Below are positions 32,089 to 41,928 of a stretch of DNA of 64,000 nt, piece after piece. The notes below the pieces were generated by a model. It ran no database searches and was not told the DNA's origin. It saw only the letters and a list, made by a program, of their open reading frames with translations. The position numbers were made by a program, and so were the translations under genes. The DNA is from Deltaproteobacteria bacterium UBA5205. GTDB taxonomy: Bacteria > Desulfobacterota > Syntrophorhabdia > Syntrophorhabdales > Syntrophorhabdaceae. Every line of letters starts with the position of its first letter. Position 1 is the stretch's first letter. The DNA is taken from NCBI GenBank assembly GCA_002412715.1, contig DHVP01000006.1, forward strand, positions 107,415 to 171,414, written 5' to 3'.

Positions 32089-34478
32089 GCATCGTTGCCT
32101 TTATGATCAATAGCGCTATGATCTTGCCCGTTTGAGAATGAAGAAGAAATCCTCCTGTCTCTGAGCAACAACCACACGCAAAGCAATACCCCGAATAGTG
32201 TCAGGCAAAGACCGAGGTAAAAGGATAGAGGTACGTACCTGAAGACAACGGTGTGCCGGCCGGCCGGTACTTCTATCGCCCGGAATGCCAGGTTAGCCCG
32301 GTATATTTTCGTCTCCTTGCCGTCGACATAAGCGCGCCATCCGGGATAATAGGTATCGCTCAGATAAAGAAAGCCGTCGCCATCCGTTTCAGAGGTGAGA
32401 ACAATCCTGTTTGAGTGATAGAATACAAGATGTCCGGTGCCTTTTATCGGCTTTTTGGCCAGCAGGCTTTCCCGGGCCCCCGGTAACGTAATGATAAGTT
32501 CTTTCCTGAAGTCGGACTTCTGGTCTATCATTTTGAGCATTGCTTTCTGGTCGTCGTCAACGAAATGAACCCTATTGAAAAAAAGGAACCTTCCCGGGTA
32601 TCCCCGATATGTGTAGAGGTAGGCGTCCTTATCGTTCACCTTCTCCTGTCCGTCTAGCTTAAATTCATTGTTATCTACGGGATAGGATAGGATCACATGC
32701 TTTATGCCGCCGATATCCAGGAGGGCACGTGCTTCCTCAAGGCCTTGAACGCAGCGAAATAGGCCAAGGTACTTCTCGTGGTAGCCTATTCTCATAACCT
32801 CGGCGCCGCCGGTGGAATAGAGTCCATGCATGGCAGCATAGGGCGAAACCAGGGTATTCTTGCCAATCAGAAGGCTATTGAGATCATTTTCCGTTTTCAC
32901 GGATACCATGAATCTTTCAGTTTCAGCGTTTTTTGAAATATCTCTCGCAAATCCGTCCGGGGTTCTGAGCCATTTCCATGCCACGCTGCCATAGAAACCA
33001 TAATTTGCCAGGAACAGATCCATGACTAAAACCAGGAGCACGGAGCATAGCAGGATCTTGTTCAGACGCAATCTTGCATATAGCAGGAGACCTGTACACA
33101 GCAGGAAAGAAAAAAGCAAAAACCGTTTGGCGTTGTGCACGTTGAACCATATCTCGTTATAGAGCGGCGGATTTATTCTCTTCTGATTGAGGAAGTTCAC
33201 AATTTCCTCATGCCGGAAGTACAGGAAACCCCAACCCAAGGCGAATACAAAACCCGTGTAAAAGAAGACGAGGACCAGGCGTTTCACAACCTTATCATTG
33301 TTTCGCAGGCCTTCTCGAAGAACATCCAGACCCATGGCAGTCGTGACGGAAATAGCGAAAAAGAGAAGAAAGAGGAACTTCACCGGATAGCGGACGGCGT
33401 TAAACGGCGGAATCATGTGGAACAATTTGTAAACGGGGGTATTCCCTCCCAGCCCCAGTATGAGAGAAAAGACTATGAGACCACCAAAGAAGAACCGCTT
33501 TCTGCCGCCTTTTACGAAAAAGAAAGTGGAGAACAACAGAGGGCCTATGCCAAGATACACCGTTTTCAGCCAGGACTGGTTCAGCCAATACTTCTCTAGT
33601 GTTTGCTGATATCCGAAAACGTCGGGGAGGAAGAATTGAATGAAATCCCTCCAGGCGAAGGACCAGGTGGTTGCACTGATGTAATTCAAGCCGGAGGATC
33701 GTATGCTTTGCCTGTGAAGCTCATAGAAACTCGTCCATTGAATCCCCGACAGAAAAATGAAGATCGTTCCGATCCACAGCAGGCCAAACAATCTGTCTCG
33801 TATCGATACATCGTTACTCGTGAATGCCTTGAGGAAAAAAACCGTAATAAAAAGGACTATTACCGTGAGGATCACTATCTCAGGGGCACCGGCAAGGAAT
33901 TGGACTACCAGGAATATCGACGAGAGGACGATATGGCGCTTACGGTTTGTCTCAAAATACTTGATGAAATAAAGCAGGATCAAGGGGAACCAGGATACCC
34001 CGAAAAGGTGAGGGAGCAGGTTGTGAACTGACAGGAGATACCCCGAGAGCATGAAGACCATACCGCCGGCCGCCGCGGAAAGATTCGTCACCTTGATATA
34101 TCGCAGGAATGCATGGGTGGCCAATCCCGCAAAAACGAAATGAAGGATGATCAACCAGTTCCAGACAACATTGAATGGCAGCAGCAGGTAGAAGATATGG
34201 GGCGGGTAGAAAACCCCCGGCTGAAGGGTGGCCAGAAGAGGAATGCCTGAATAGTTATGGGGGTTCCAGAAAGGGAACTCGAAATTCTTGAGCTGGGAAA
34301 CCCACAGCAACTTCGGTGGAATGAAAAAGGGAGCGAGGTCTCTCTCACAAAAAATGAGCCTGGAGGAGAGCATCGGGTTGAAATACAAAACGCCAACAAT
34401 CAGAAAGAATACGACTGCCAGGAGGGATTTGAGTCTATTCAACCAATCGAAAGCGTAAGGTTCTTCAGAGAAGAACAA
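32085..34478 (-). CDS. YfhO-family polytopic membrane protein
   Basis: A 797-residue protein with about a dozen membrane helices in the first 500 residues and one near the C-terminus, and a periplasmic beta-rich domain between (about 560-760). This is the architecture of the bacterial YfhO family, a GT-C-like fold implicated in glycosylation of cell-surface polymers. The N-terminal motif CERDLAPFFIPP carries the acidic residues typical of GT-C active sites. It starts 13 bp after the major pilin gene and precedes a methyltransferase, which suggests pilin or surface glycosylation. Confidence 0.8.
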   Translation of the reverse strand: MFFSEEPYAFDWLNRLKSLLAVVFFLIVGVLYFNPMLSSRLIFCERDLAPFFIPPKLLWVSQLKNFEFPFWNPHNYSGIPLLATLQPGVFYPPHIFYLLLPFNVVWNWLIILHFVFAGLATHAFLRYIKVTNLSAAAGGMVFMLSGYLLSVHNLLPHLFGVSWFPLILLYFIKYFETNRKRHIVLSSIFLVVQFLAGAPEIVILTVIVLFITVFFLKAFTSNDVSIRDRLFGLLWIGTIFIFLSGIQWTSFYELHRQSIRSSGLNYISATTWSFAWRDFIQFFLPDVFGYQQTLEKYWLNQSWLKTVYLGIGPLLFSTFFFVKGGRKRFFFGGLIVFSLILGLGGNTPVYKLFHMIPPFNAVRYPVKFLFLLFFAISVTTAMGLDVLREGLRNNDKVVKRLVLVFFYTGFVFALGWGFLYFRHEEIVNFLNQKRINPPLYNEIWFNVHNAKRFLLFSFLLCTGLLLYARLRLNKILLCSVLLVLVMDLFLANYGFYGSVAWKWLRTPDGFARDISKNAETERFMVSVKTENDLNSLLIGKNTLVSPYAAMHGLYSTGGAEVMRIGYHEKYLGLFRCVQGLEEARALLDIGGIKHVILSYPVDNNEFKLDGQEKVNDKDAYLYTYRGYPGRFLFFNRVHFVDDDQKAMLKMIDQKSDFRKELIITLPGARESLLAKKPIKGTGHLVFYHSNRIVLTSETDGDGFLYLSDTYYPGWRAYVDGKETKIYRANLAFRAIEVPAGRHTVVFRYVPLSFYLGLCLTLFGVLLCVWLLLRDRRISSSFSNGQDHSAIDHKGNDA

Positions 34479-34490
34479 TAGATCGTTTCA

Positions 34491-34910
34491 TCACCACGTT
34501 GTGCAGCGATTCGAAGTACCGGCCGACACTCCCGAACATACCAGTGATGCCGGGGTTGTGGGCATCTGGGCTACCGTGGGGATCGTAATGGTATACGTGG
34601 CGGCGCCGGGAACCTGTATTTGGACGCTCGTTCCGCTGGTCTCCGTCAGAGTGACACCTTGAATGCTCGCCGCACCGATAATATCCGACATTGTATAAGC
34701 CGCCGCAGTACCTTTTATATTGTACTGAGCAAATAATATGCCGCTTGCGCCCCGCAATGCGCTCAGAACGCCCTTCGCAGTCGCATCACCAGCCTCTTCC
34801 TTGATCTCGAGGTATTTTGGAAGCGCTACGGCGGCGAGGATACCGATAATGATTATGACGATGATCAATTCTATGAGGGTAAAACCTTTATTGTTCCTGA
34901 GTGTCTTCAA
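34491..34910 (-). CDS. pilA: Major type IV pilin (MshA/PilA-like)
   Basis: A 139-residue type IVa pilin. The TTG start at 34910 is chosen because AGGAGGG lies at the right distance, giving a 9-residue leader MKTLRNNKG cut before FTLIELIIV. Glu5, the long N-terminal helix and a C-terminal disulfide loop bounded by two cysteines (SLVCSG to RCTTW) are present. The segment after the helix (GVLSALRGASGILFAQY) resembles MshA more than Neisseria-type PilA. It is driven by a sigma-54 promoter and lies just downstream of pilR. Confidence 0.88.
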   Translation of the reverse strand: MKTLRNNKGFTLIELIIVIIIIGILAAVALPKYLEIKEEAGDATAKGVLSALRGASGILFAQYNIKGTAAAYTMSDIIGAASIQGVTLTETSGTSVQIQVPGAATYTITIPTVAQMPTTPASLVCSGVSAGTSNRCTTW

Positions 34911-34959
34911 CGTGGTCCCTCCTGTCTTGTCTTGCGTGGCGTTAGCTGATATAAGATTG

Positions 34960-34974
34960 TGCAAAATGCGTGCC
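34960..34974 (-). promoter_or_regulatory. Sigma-54 promoter of the major pilin gene
   Basis: On the minus strand GGCACGCATTTTGCA has GG (-24) and GC (-12) with the exact 10-bp spacing and matches the sigma-54 consensus at nearly every conserved base. The start site would be near 34949, about 40 nt before the TTG. The sigma-54 activator PilR is encoded directly upstream. Confidence 0.87.
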
Positions 34975-35180
34975 GTCCCGATACTTCCAGTACGGCCACT
35001 GTTCTAAGATTTGTTTCTATATACCGCAAGGTCTGACAAATTGCAACAAATATACGGCGACAAGGACTGACAAAAATTAGTCGTAAAGAGAATCTTCTTC
35101 GCGAAACCGATCGGCATATGCATTCTTCCTTCAAAGAACAACAATTTTTGTTAACAGGAGCAACACTTTTTGTAGCCTTT

Positions 35181-36533
35181 TCAGGTCTCTATCTCGTACT
35201 TTTTCACCCGATACCACATACTTCGCTCGGAGATTCCGAGAATTTTGGCGGCCCTTGCCTGCGAACCCTGAACTTTCTTGAGGGCGTCGACGATCATGTT
35301 CTTTTCCAGGACCGATATTGCATCATCCAAAGATTGATCTGAATACACAGAACCTGACAGGGGATGCTCCGCCCGGAAATGGAGGGGCAGATCATCGAGA
35401 CCGATAACATCCCCGTCGCACATGACGGAGGCCCTCCTGATGATACCGATCAGCTCCCGGGCATTGCCGGGCCAGGAGTAATCCATGAGGAGTCCCATCG
35501 CATCGTCGGATATCATCACGACACGGCCTGTCTCCTGTTCTATATTCCGCAGGACATAGTCGACAAGGACCGTAACGTCGGCTCTCCGCTCCCTCAATGG
35601 GGGTATCTGGATATGGATCTGCGAAAGCCTGAAGAAGAGGTCCTCACGAAATTTCCCTTCCCTGATCTCATTCTCCAGCACTCGGTTCGTGGTCGAAATA
35701 ACATGGATATCCACCTTTTTTGTCTTTGTTGAACCAAGGTGCTCGATCTCCTGCTTTTCCACCACCCTGAGCAGCTTCGCCTGAAGGTACGGACTCATTT
35801 CGCCTATCTCATCGAGGACAATAGTTCCTCTGTGGGCAACTTCGAATTTTCCCGCCTTCTGTTGAACAGCACCCGTAAACGCTCCTTTTTCGTACCCAAA
35901 AAGCTCGCTTTCCAGGAGGTTGTCCGGAATGGACGCACAGTTGACAACGATAAACTCGCCCTTGCGCTTGGACAAAAGATGGACGAGTTTCGCTATCTCC
36001 TCCTTGCCGACGCCGGTTTCGCCGGTAATAAGTACACTCAAACCTTTTCCGGCTATTTTTTCGACCTCCTTGAATATCTCCTTCATTTGAGGTGATTTGC
36101 CTACAACCCCGTGAAAAATGTGGTTTTCCAACTCCTTTTCCCTCAGCTCTTCAACCTCTTTCTTTAATCTTCTCGTGCCGAGGACCCTTTTCAACATGAC
36201 CTTCAGTTCGTCGAGAAGGATGGGTTTCACAAAAAAATCCGTTGCACCCCTCTTTATCGCCTCCAGCGCATTCTTCTTCGTTCCATATGCCGTTATGATC
36301 AGGATAGGCACGTCGAACTTGTTTTTGATCTCCGTGGTGGCCGAGAGACCATCCAGGCCCGGCAGGCTGATATCCATGATCAAGAGATCGGTACTGTTGC
36401 TGATGGACTTGCTGGCGTCCTCATAGCTTTCAAAAGAATCCACTCTGTAGCCTTCGCCCTTCAAGGCCTCTTCCAGGAAGAATCTAACGCCCTGGTCGTC
36501 TTCAACAATGATGATTCGTTCGCTCATATTCAT
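35181..36533 (-). CDS. pilR: Sigma-54-dependent response regulator (PilR-like)
   Basis: A 450-residue NtrC-family activator. The receiver has Asp in LLIMDISLPG and Lys in FFVKPI, the AAA+ domain has Walker A GETGVGKEE and the sigma-54 contact loop GAFTGAV, and a Fis-type helix-turn-helix lies at the C-terminus (ARAAKILGISERSMWYRVKK). With the pilS-like gene upstream and a sigma-54 promoter before the pilin gene downstream, it is confidently the pilin regulator. About 140 bp separate it from the PilS gene, including a palindromic repeat. Confidence 0.92.
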   Translation of the reverse strand: MNMSERIIIVEDDQGVRFFLEEALKGEGYRVDSFESYEDASKSISNSTDLLIMDISLPGLDGLSATTEIKNKFDVPILIITAYGTKKNALEAIKRGATDFFVKPILLDELKVMLKRVLGTRRLKKEVEELREKELENHIFHGVVGKSPQMKEIFKEVEKIAGKGLSVLITGETGVGKEEIAKLVHLLSKRKGEFIVVNCASIPDNLLESELFGYEKGAFTGAVQQKAGKFEVAHRGTIVLDEIGEMSPYLQAKLLRVVEKQEIEHLGSTKTKKVDIHVISTTNRVLENEIREGKFREDLFFRLSQIHIQIPPLRERRADVTVLVDYVLRNIEQETGRVVMISDDAMGLLMDYSWPGNARELIGIIRRASVMCDGDVIGLDDLPLHFRAEHPLSGSVYSDQSLDDAISVLEKNMIVDALKKVQGSQARAAKILGISERSMWYRVKKYEIET

Positions 36534-36559
36534 GATCCTTTCAGCTTACGCTGATTCAT

Positions 36560-36589
36560 ACCGTCATACCGGCGTAGGCCGGTATCCAG
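36560..36589. repeat. Single palindromic repeat unit
   Basis: ATACCGGCGTAGGCCGGTAT is a variant of the CCGGCGAAGGCCGG palindrome seen elsewhere in the window. It lies in the spacer between pilS and pilR. Confidence 0.65.
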
Positions 36590-36674
36590 GAAAAATGTTC
36601 GGATAGAAAACCCTGTGACGGCAGAAAGGACTTTATCAACAGACCGGTGAAACCCCGAGCTGCTTGGACGCACA

Positions 36675-37757
36675 TTATGCTGACAGGTTTTCACTGTATT
36701 TCTTGACCTCTTTTCGCCTGAGCTTACGCTCTTTCGTCTGAGTTGGCAACTCGATGACAAAAGTCGTACCGTGCTCATCGCTGGCGACCTTGATATCTCC
36801 GCCATGAAGCTTCATGTTGCGCATGCCGATGAAAAGTCCGATACCTTTGCCGCCCTTTTTTGTTGTATAGAACGGTTTGAAGATCGATTCGTAGTCGCTT
36901 TCTTCAATATACGAATTCTTGTTGAAGACGGTTATCGATATCTTTTCTTCATCGTGCTTTGCATCGATCTTGACGGTGCCTCCTCCTTTTTCATACCCTG
37001 CCGCGTTTTTCAGAACGTTGTGCACCACCTGGTAGAGTTTCGTCCTGTCTGCGAAACAGACAAGGCTGCCCTTTTTCGGATACTCGATGCGGACGTCCTT
37101 ATGAATTTCCGTTATTGCGCTGATGGCATCGTGGATGACTTCGTATATGTTAAACTGCTCCCTCGCCAATTCGTTATCGGTAAAATCAAGAAGTTCGCGG
37201 GTAAAGACGTCTATCTTCTTTGCAGCCTCGAGCGTAGCGGCTATGTACCGTCTTTGGGAATCATCAATCACGCGCTGCTGCAGAAGTTCGCTCATGCCAG
37301 TTATGGTATTGAGAGGGTTTCTGACCTCGTGAGCCACCATTAACGACATATATCCCAGGGGAATTATATAGTCGAGCTTTTCCATGCTCTCAATGAGCGT
37401 TGTACGTTCGCCCTCGTCCGCTCTTGTCTGGACATGGTCCATCAGGCGTTCAATGAGCTTGTAAACCTCCATCATCTGTCCCCGTTCCTTCCTGAACTCC
37501 TTGAGCCTGACAAACTGTTCCGCCTTCTTGACGAGGTCATTGATGGGCTGCATTATGGCCCTGACGACCATGAGACCACATAATGCGGAAAACAGACAGA
37601 CGCCGAATATCCAGAACCACACCACACTGCTTCTCGCCGAAGCGATCACGTTGAGGCCGATGGTGATGGAAAAGAGGCTTGTCAGAAATGCGACGAGCGG
37701 TATGATAGTGTTGAGACTATACCGCAAATTTCCGGGATCCTTGAAGAAACCTTTCAT
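36675..37757 (-). CDS. pilS: Sensor histidine kinase (PilS-like)
   Basis: A 360-residue membrane histidine kinase with two N-terminal helices (about 17-38 and 45-65), a HAMP-like linker, the acceptor motif MVAHEVRNPLNTI and ATPase boxes including LKNAAGYEKGG and GKGIGLFIG. The ATG at 37757 overlaps the pilC stop codon by one base (TGATG), so kinase and assembly gene are coupled. Typical PilS has six helices; this protein has two, so sensing of unassembled pilin by the membrane part may differ. Confidence 0.88.
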   Translation of the reverse strand: MKGFFKDPGNLRYSLNTIIPLVAFLTSLFSITIGLNVIASARSSVVWFWIFGVCLFSALCGLMVVRAIMQPINDLVKKAEQFVRLKEFRKERGQMMEVYKLIERLMDHVQTRADEGERTTLIESMEKLDYIIPLGYMSLMVAHEVRNPLNTITGMSELLQQRVIDDSQRRYIAATLEAAKKIDVFTRELLDFTDNELAREQFNIYEVIHDAISAITEIHKDVRIEYPKKGSLVCFADRTKLYQVVHNVLKNAAGYEKGGGTVKIDAKHDEEKISITVFNKNSYIEESDYESIFKPFYTTKKGGKGIGLFIGMRNMKLHGGDIKVASDEHGTTFVIELPTQTKERKLRRKEVKKYSENLSA

Positions 37758-38980
37758 CAACCGCCCCGCATGGCCCGCATCATGTCCCACCAGGGCATAA
37801 AGATAGCGAGGGCCAGAAAAAGGACCATCCCGGCCAGGCCTGCCGTCAATACGGGCTCGATGTATGCCGAAAGCCTGTTGACCGTATATGTTACCTCCCT
37901 ATCGTAGTGCGTGGAAATTTCCCGAAGCATATCTTCAAGAGACCCTGTCTCCTCACCCGTGGCAATAAGATGAATAACGAGGGGCGGGAAGATTTTCGCA
38001 TCCTTCAGGGGTCGCGATATGCCCTTTCCTTTCTCGATATTGGCCGATATGTCAAGTACCTTCCGCGCGATAAACTCATTGCCCACCGTACGGGAGACTA
38101 TATCCAAAGTCCGTATTATGGGTATGCCCGAGCTTACAAGATTTTCCAGGGTAAAGGCGAACCTGCTCATGCAGGTCTTTAAGATGACGTCGCCTATGAA
38201 GGGGATTTTCAATTTTATCACGTCTATCATGTATTGTCCGGCTTCGGTACGCTTATACAAAATGAAGGCCACAATCAGTGCGATGAGCGCGATTACGACA
38301 AAGAGGGTATACTTTGTTGTCAGGTCGTTGATAAGGAGCAATATCTGGGTCGGCAGCGGCAGATCGATCTTGGCATTTCTGAACATGGGTGCAAATTTAG
38401 GGACAACCAGGTTGATCAGTACGATAAACGCGGAAACAAGGGTGACGACAACGAAAACCGGATATCTCATCGCCGACTTAATTGTCTCTTTTGTTCTCAT
38501 CTGGAATTCGAGAAGGGCCGATAACCGTTCCAGCACCTCTTCCAAATTACCGCTGGTCTCTCCGGAACGAACCATGCTCACGTAGATCTCCGAAAACACA
38601 CCCTTTGGCCTTGCCAGCGCATCCGAGAAACTCGAACCCTTGTCGATATCCTGGGAAACGCTCTTAATCGCCTGCTGGAGCCTCTGATTGGTGGTTTGCT
38701 CAGCGAGGGCCTTCAATCCGGAGACTATGGGAATACCCGCACGGACAATTGTCTGCAGCTGGCGGGTAAAGAAAATCATATCGTCATGCTTGATGCGCTG
38801 AAAGCGAATGAGGAAATCATCAATTGAATTGGTACCTTTCGAACCGGTTTCCTTAGCTGAAACAGGAATGTATCCCATGGCGTCGAGTTGCGTCATGGCC
38901 TCCCTCTGGCTCGCTGCCTCGATATTCCCCTGAACCAGCAGGCCTCTTTCATCCCGGGCTTTATATGCAAAGGTGGCCAT
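37757..38980 (-). CDS. pilC: Type IV pilus inner-membrane platform protein (PilC/MshG/GspF)
   Basis: A 407-residue platform protein with two GspF domains, each helical and followed by membrane segments (about 170-190, 215-235 and 375-395). The N-terminal FAYKARDERGLLVQGNIEA is the family's typical opening. It anchors the assembly ATPase under the growing pilus. It lies 112 bp after pilB; that spacer holds no gene. Confidence 0.94.
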   Translation of the reverse strand: MATFAYKARDERGLLVQGNIEAASQREAMTQLDAMGYIPVSAKETGSKGTNSIDDFLIRFQRIKHDDMIFFTRQLQTIVRAGIPIVSGLKALAEQTTNQRLQQAIKSVSQDIDKGSSFSDALARPKGVFSEIYVSMVRSGETSGNLEEVLERLSALLEFQMRTKETIKSAMRYPVFVVVTLVSAFIVLINLVVPKFAPMFRNAKIDLPLPTQILLLINDLTTKYTLFVVIALIALIVAFILYKRTEAGQYMIDVIKLKIPFIGDVILKTCMSRFAFTLENLVSSGIPIIRTLDIVSRTVGNEFIARKVLDISANIEKGKGISRPLKDAKIFPPLVIHLIATGEETGSLEDMLREISTHYDREVTYTVNRLSAYIEPVLTAGLAGMVLFLALAIFMPWWDMMRAMRGG

Positions 38981-39092
38981 GGCTACACCCTGTATTTCAT
39001 AATGTCACCACACTTTTTTGGTCTTGCAGGGTTTTCCGCCGGGATGACACAAGAAGAGTGGAGCGATAAGGTCAAGGGATCTGACATCTATT

Positions 39093-40787
39093 TTACTCCT
39101 CCTGCACGACATTGAGGGCCTCTTCGAGCGTGGTTGTACCGAAAAGCACCTTCATGACGGCGTCGTCACGCATCAGCCTCATACCTTTTTCATGGGCTCT
39201 CTTTTTTAAAACTTCGCTTGGCGCCTTGCTGATGATAAGCTCCCTGAGTTCATCATCCATGACAAGAACTTCATATACGCCTGTCCTCCCCCGATAACCC
39301 TTGTATTTGCAGGCCGGGCAGCCTTTACCCCTGTAGAGGAGGACGTCTTCCCTGATCTGAAAGGTCTTGTGTACCGAAGGCGTGGGATAATAGGATTCCT
39401 TGCATTCCGGGCAGATCTTTCTGAGAAGTCTCTGGCCGATAACGCAGCTTACGGAAGATGTCACCAGAAAGGGTTCTATCCCCATTTCAACGAGTCTGGT
39501 CACGGCACTTGCCGCATCGTTCGTATGGAGCGTTGAAAGCACAAGATGCCCTGTGAGCGCCGAATGGACCGCGATGTTCGCCGTTTCGCGATCCCGGATC
39601 TCACCGACCATGATGATATCGGGGTCCTGTCTCAGGATGGATCGAAGCCCGGTTTCAAAAGTCATTCCCGCACGGGGGTTGACCTGTGCCTGGGCAAGGC
39701 CTTCGAGGGTGTATTCGACGGGGTCTTCTATGGTGATGATGTTCTTTTCCGCCGAGTTGATGAAATTGAGGATGGAATAAAGCGTTGTGGATTTGCCGCT
39801 GCCCGTGGGACCTGTCGAGAGAATAAAGCCATAGGGCCTCTTGAGCACGCTCTTGATCTTTTCCTTATCGTCCCTCAAGAACCCCAGGTTATCGATGCCA
39901 TACAGCGCAGTGCTTTTGTCGAGAAGACGGAGCACCACTTTTTCGCCATGTATGGTGGGGAATGTGGATACCCTGACGCCTACCTCGCGGTTGGACTCGC
40001 GGATATTAAATCTCCCGTCCTGGGGCGTCCTCGTCCTGGCAATATCGATACCGGCGAGAATCTTGATCCTGGATACGATGGGCAGGAACATTTTTTTGTC
40101 CGGGCTGGGCACTTCCCGGAGCCTGCCATCCACCCTCATCCTCACGCGCATTATGTTCTTTGAAGGCTCCACGTGAATGTCGCTGACGTTGTCCGCGAGG
40201 GCCTGCGCCAGGAGGCTGTTCACAAATCGAACTACGGGTTCCTCCTCTATAACGTCGACGGAAATCCGTTCGTCTTCTTCGTCATCCTTTTCATCCCTTT
40301 CCAGGGTCAATTCCTGTTCCCGAATCCTGTCCAGGGTCTCTTCAACGATGGTCTTGAGCCCGTAATACTTTTCCAGCGCCTGCTTAAGCTCGTCCTCTGT
40401 AACAATGAGCGGTTCGATCTCCATCTTGACCATTCTCGCCACGTTGTCCATGGCATCGATGTCGAGGGGATCCACCATGGCCAGTTTGAGAACGTTATAT
40501 CTTCGCATGACAGGAATAAGCATGGAATTCTTGGCAATGTCGGCGGTAATAAGCGAGACGACCTCTTCGGGGATCTCCAGGGCTTTCAGATCGATAATGG
40601 GAATGTTGAGCTGCTTGCTGACAGTATCGATTATCTCTTTTTCGGAAAGCATCCCGAGCTTGACGATCACCTTGCCCAGTTTGTCGCCGTACTTCTTCTG
40701 TTCCGTGAGAGCGCGCAGCAAATCCTTTTCCGTCAGCTTCTTCGCGTCGAGAAGCAGTTCGCCAAGCCTTTTGCGCATCCGAGCCAT
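39093..40787 (-). CDS. pilB: Type IV pilus extension ATPase (PilB/MshE)
   Basis: A 564-residue hexameric ATPase that powers pilus extension. Walker A is GPTGSGKSTTLYS, Walker B IIMVGEIRD, and the C4 zinc motif is CPEC...CPAC. The N-terminus carries two 24-residue repeats (7-30 starting RLGELL and 36-59 starting KLGKVI, both ending in Gln) that match the MshEN cyclic-di-GMP-binding motif, so pilus extension is probably c-di-GMP controlled. Its start overlaps the TPR gene stop by one base (TAATG). Confidence 0.95.
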   Translation of the reverse strand: MARMRKRLGELLLDAKKLTEKDLLRALTEQKKYGDKLGKVIVKLGMLSEKEIIDTVSKQLNIPIIDLKALEIPEEVVSLITADIAKNSMLIPVMRRYNVLKLAMVDPLDIDAMDNVARMVKMEIEPLIVTEDELKQALEKYYGLKTIVEETLDRIREQELTLERDEKDDEEDERISVDVIEEEPVVRFVNSLLAQALADNVSDIHVEPSKNIMRVRMRVDGRLREVPSPDKKMFLPIVSRIKILAGIDIARTRTPQDGRFNIRESNREVGVRVSTFPTIHGEKVVLRLLDKSTALYGIDNLGFLRDDKEKIKSVLKRPYGFILSTGPTGSGKSTTLYSILNFINSAEKNIITIEDPVEYTLEGLAQAQVNPRAGMTFETGLRSILRQDPDIIMVGEIRDRETANIAVHSALTGHLVLSTLHTNDAASAVTRLVEMGIEPFLVTSSVSCVIGQRLLRKICPECKESYYPTPSVHKTFQIREDVLLYRGKGCPACKYKGYRGRTGVYEVLVMDDELRELIISKAPSEVLKKRAHEKGMRLMRDDAVMKVLFGTTTLEEALNVVQEE

Positions 40788-41917
40788 TATTTCTTTCCCC
40801 GGTCTTCAAGATACTTGAGTCTTTCGATCACTCCATTTCTCAAATCCGACGGCCTTGCGAGGGCAAGATATTGCCGGTAATACGTGATTGCCTGCGCCGT
40901 TTGGTCCATGTTGTCTTTGATGATGGCATACGAAAGATAAAGGAGTTGGTCCCTGGTGTTTCTTTTTATTGGTTCCTCAAGGACAGTTGCCGCGTCCTGA
41001 AACCTGCCCTGGGTCCTCAGGAGCGCCGACAAATTGATGTAAGGCTCCAAACCCTGCGGATCGAGTGATATAGCCTTACGGAAATACTCCTCCGCGAGTA
41101 CTTTGTCGCCCTCGGACATCATAATGAGGCCGATATTGTTATAAGCCTTGGGATAATCCGCCCGGTATTCGAGGACTTTTTTGAAATAGGCCAGAGCCTC
41201 CTTTTTATTGCCCAGTGAAGCCGATATCACCCCAAGGTTGTTAAGCGATTCGACATGATCCGGTTTCCGTGCGACAATGGCCAGAAACATCCGTTGCGCT
41301 TCACGGCTCCGGCCCGATTTAACGGCGTTAAGCGCTTCGTTGTATTGGGCGTCTATCCGTTCCTCTTCAGTCTTTCTTGCCGGGGTTCGCCGAATCGGCT
41401 CTTCCGCTGGTTCTTCAACGGAACGCCGATGTTCGCCCCGGGCTTTTGAACCCTTTGTGGATACAGGCGCGGCCTCTCTCAGCACGTCCCCCGTCTGCCA
41501 CGACCTTGAGGCCGTCTGGACGGCCACGGGGACAGGCAAACCGGCCTTTTCAGCCTTTCGTGCGGCCGTTTTCCCGGCTGGAGGCTGGTTTTCCTTTGCG
41601 CCGGTCTTCGTCGGAGCCGTCGGTCCCTCGTCAGTTTTGGATTCTTTCCAGTCGGGTTCCTGAACGGGCTTGACGTTAGCCGCAACTGCCTCAGCGGGTG
41701 GGGAGGGTTTTGCCGGGCCTACAGAAGAGGCCTTCTGACGATGAAAGGCAGGGACGTAAAAATAAACAACCACGGTCGCCGCCAGCAATGCGACAACCGC
41801 TATCAGCGCGAATCTCGGTTTTTTTTTAACCTCCGGCTGATTGCTGTAGGGAATGCCGGCCGGGTCCTTTTTTCTTTGTTCCTGCGCCTTTTTCAGGGCA
41901 TCATGGATTATGCTCAT
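40787..41917 (-). CDS. Membrane-anchored TPR protein (MshN/GspB-like)
   Basis: A 376-residue protein with an N-terminal amphipathic MSIIHDALKKAQEQRKK, one membrane helix (about 37-54), a Pro/Ala/Lys-rich linker (60-190) and five or so tetratricopeptide repeats (about 195-350). The opening sequence and layout match MshN and the N-terminus of GspB-like proteins that pair with a GspA/MshM ATPase. It sits between the secretin and ATPase genes, the position of mshN. It may help secretin assembly or link it to the inner membrane. Confidence 0.78.
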   Translation of the reverse strand: MSIIHDALKKAQEQRKKDPAGIPYSNQPEVKKKPRFALIAVVALLAATVVVYFYVPAFHRQKASSVGPAKPSPPAEAVAANVKPVQEPDWKESKTDEGPTAPTKTGAKENQPPAGKTAARKAEKAGLPVPVAVQTASRSWQTGDVLREAAPVSTKGSKARGEHRRSVEEPAEEPIRRTPARKTEEERIDAQYNEALNAVKSGRSREAQRMFLAIVARKPDHVESLNNLGVISASLGNKKEALAYFKKVLEYRADYPKAYNNIGLIMMSEGDKVLAEEYFRKAISLDPQGLEPYINLSALLRTQGRFQDAATVLEEPIKRNTRDQLLYLSYAIIKDNMDQTAQAITYYRQYLALARPSDLRNGVIERLKYLEDRGKK

Positions 41918-41928
41918 TCATATCCCAT

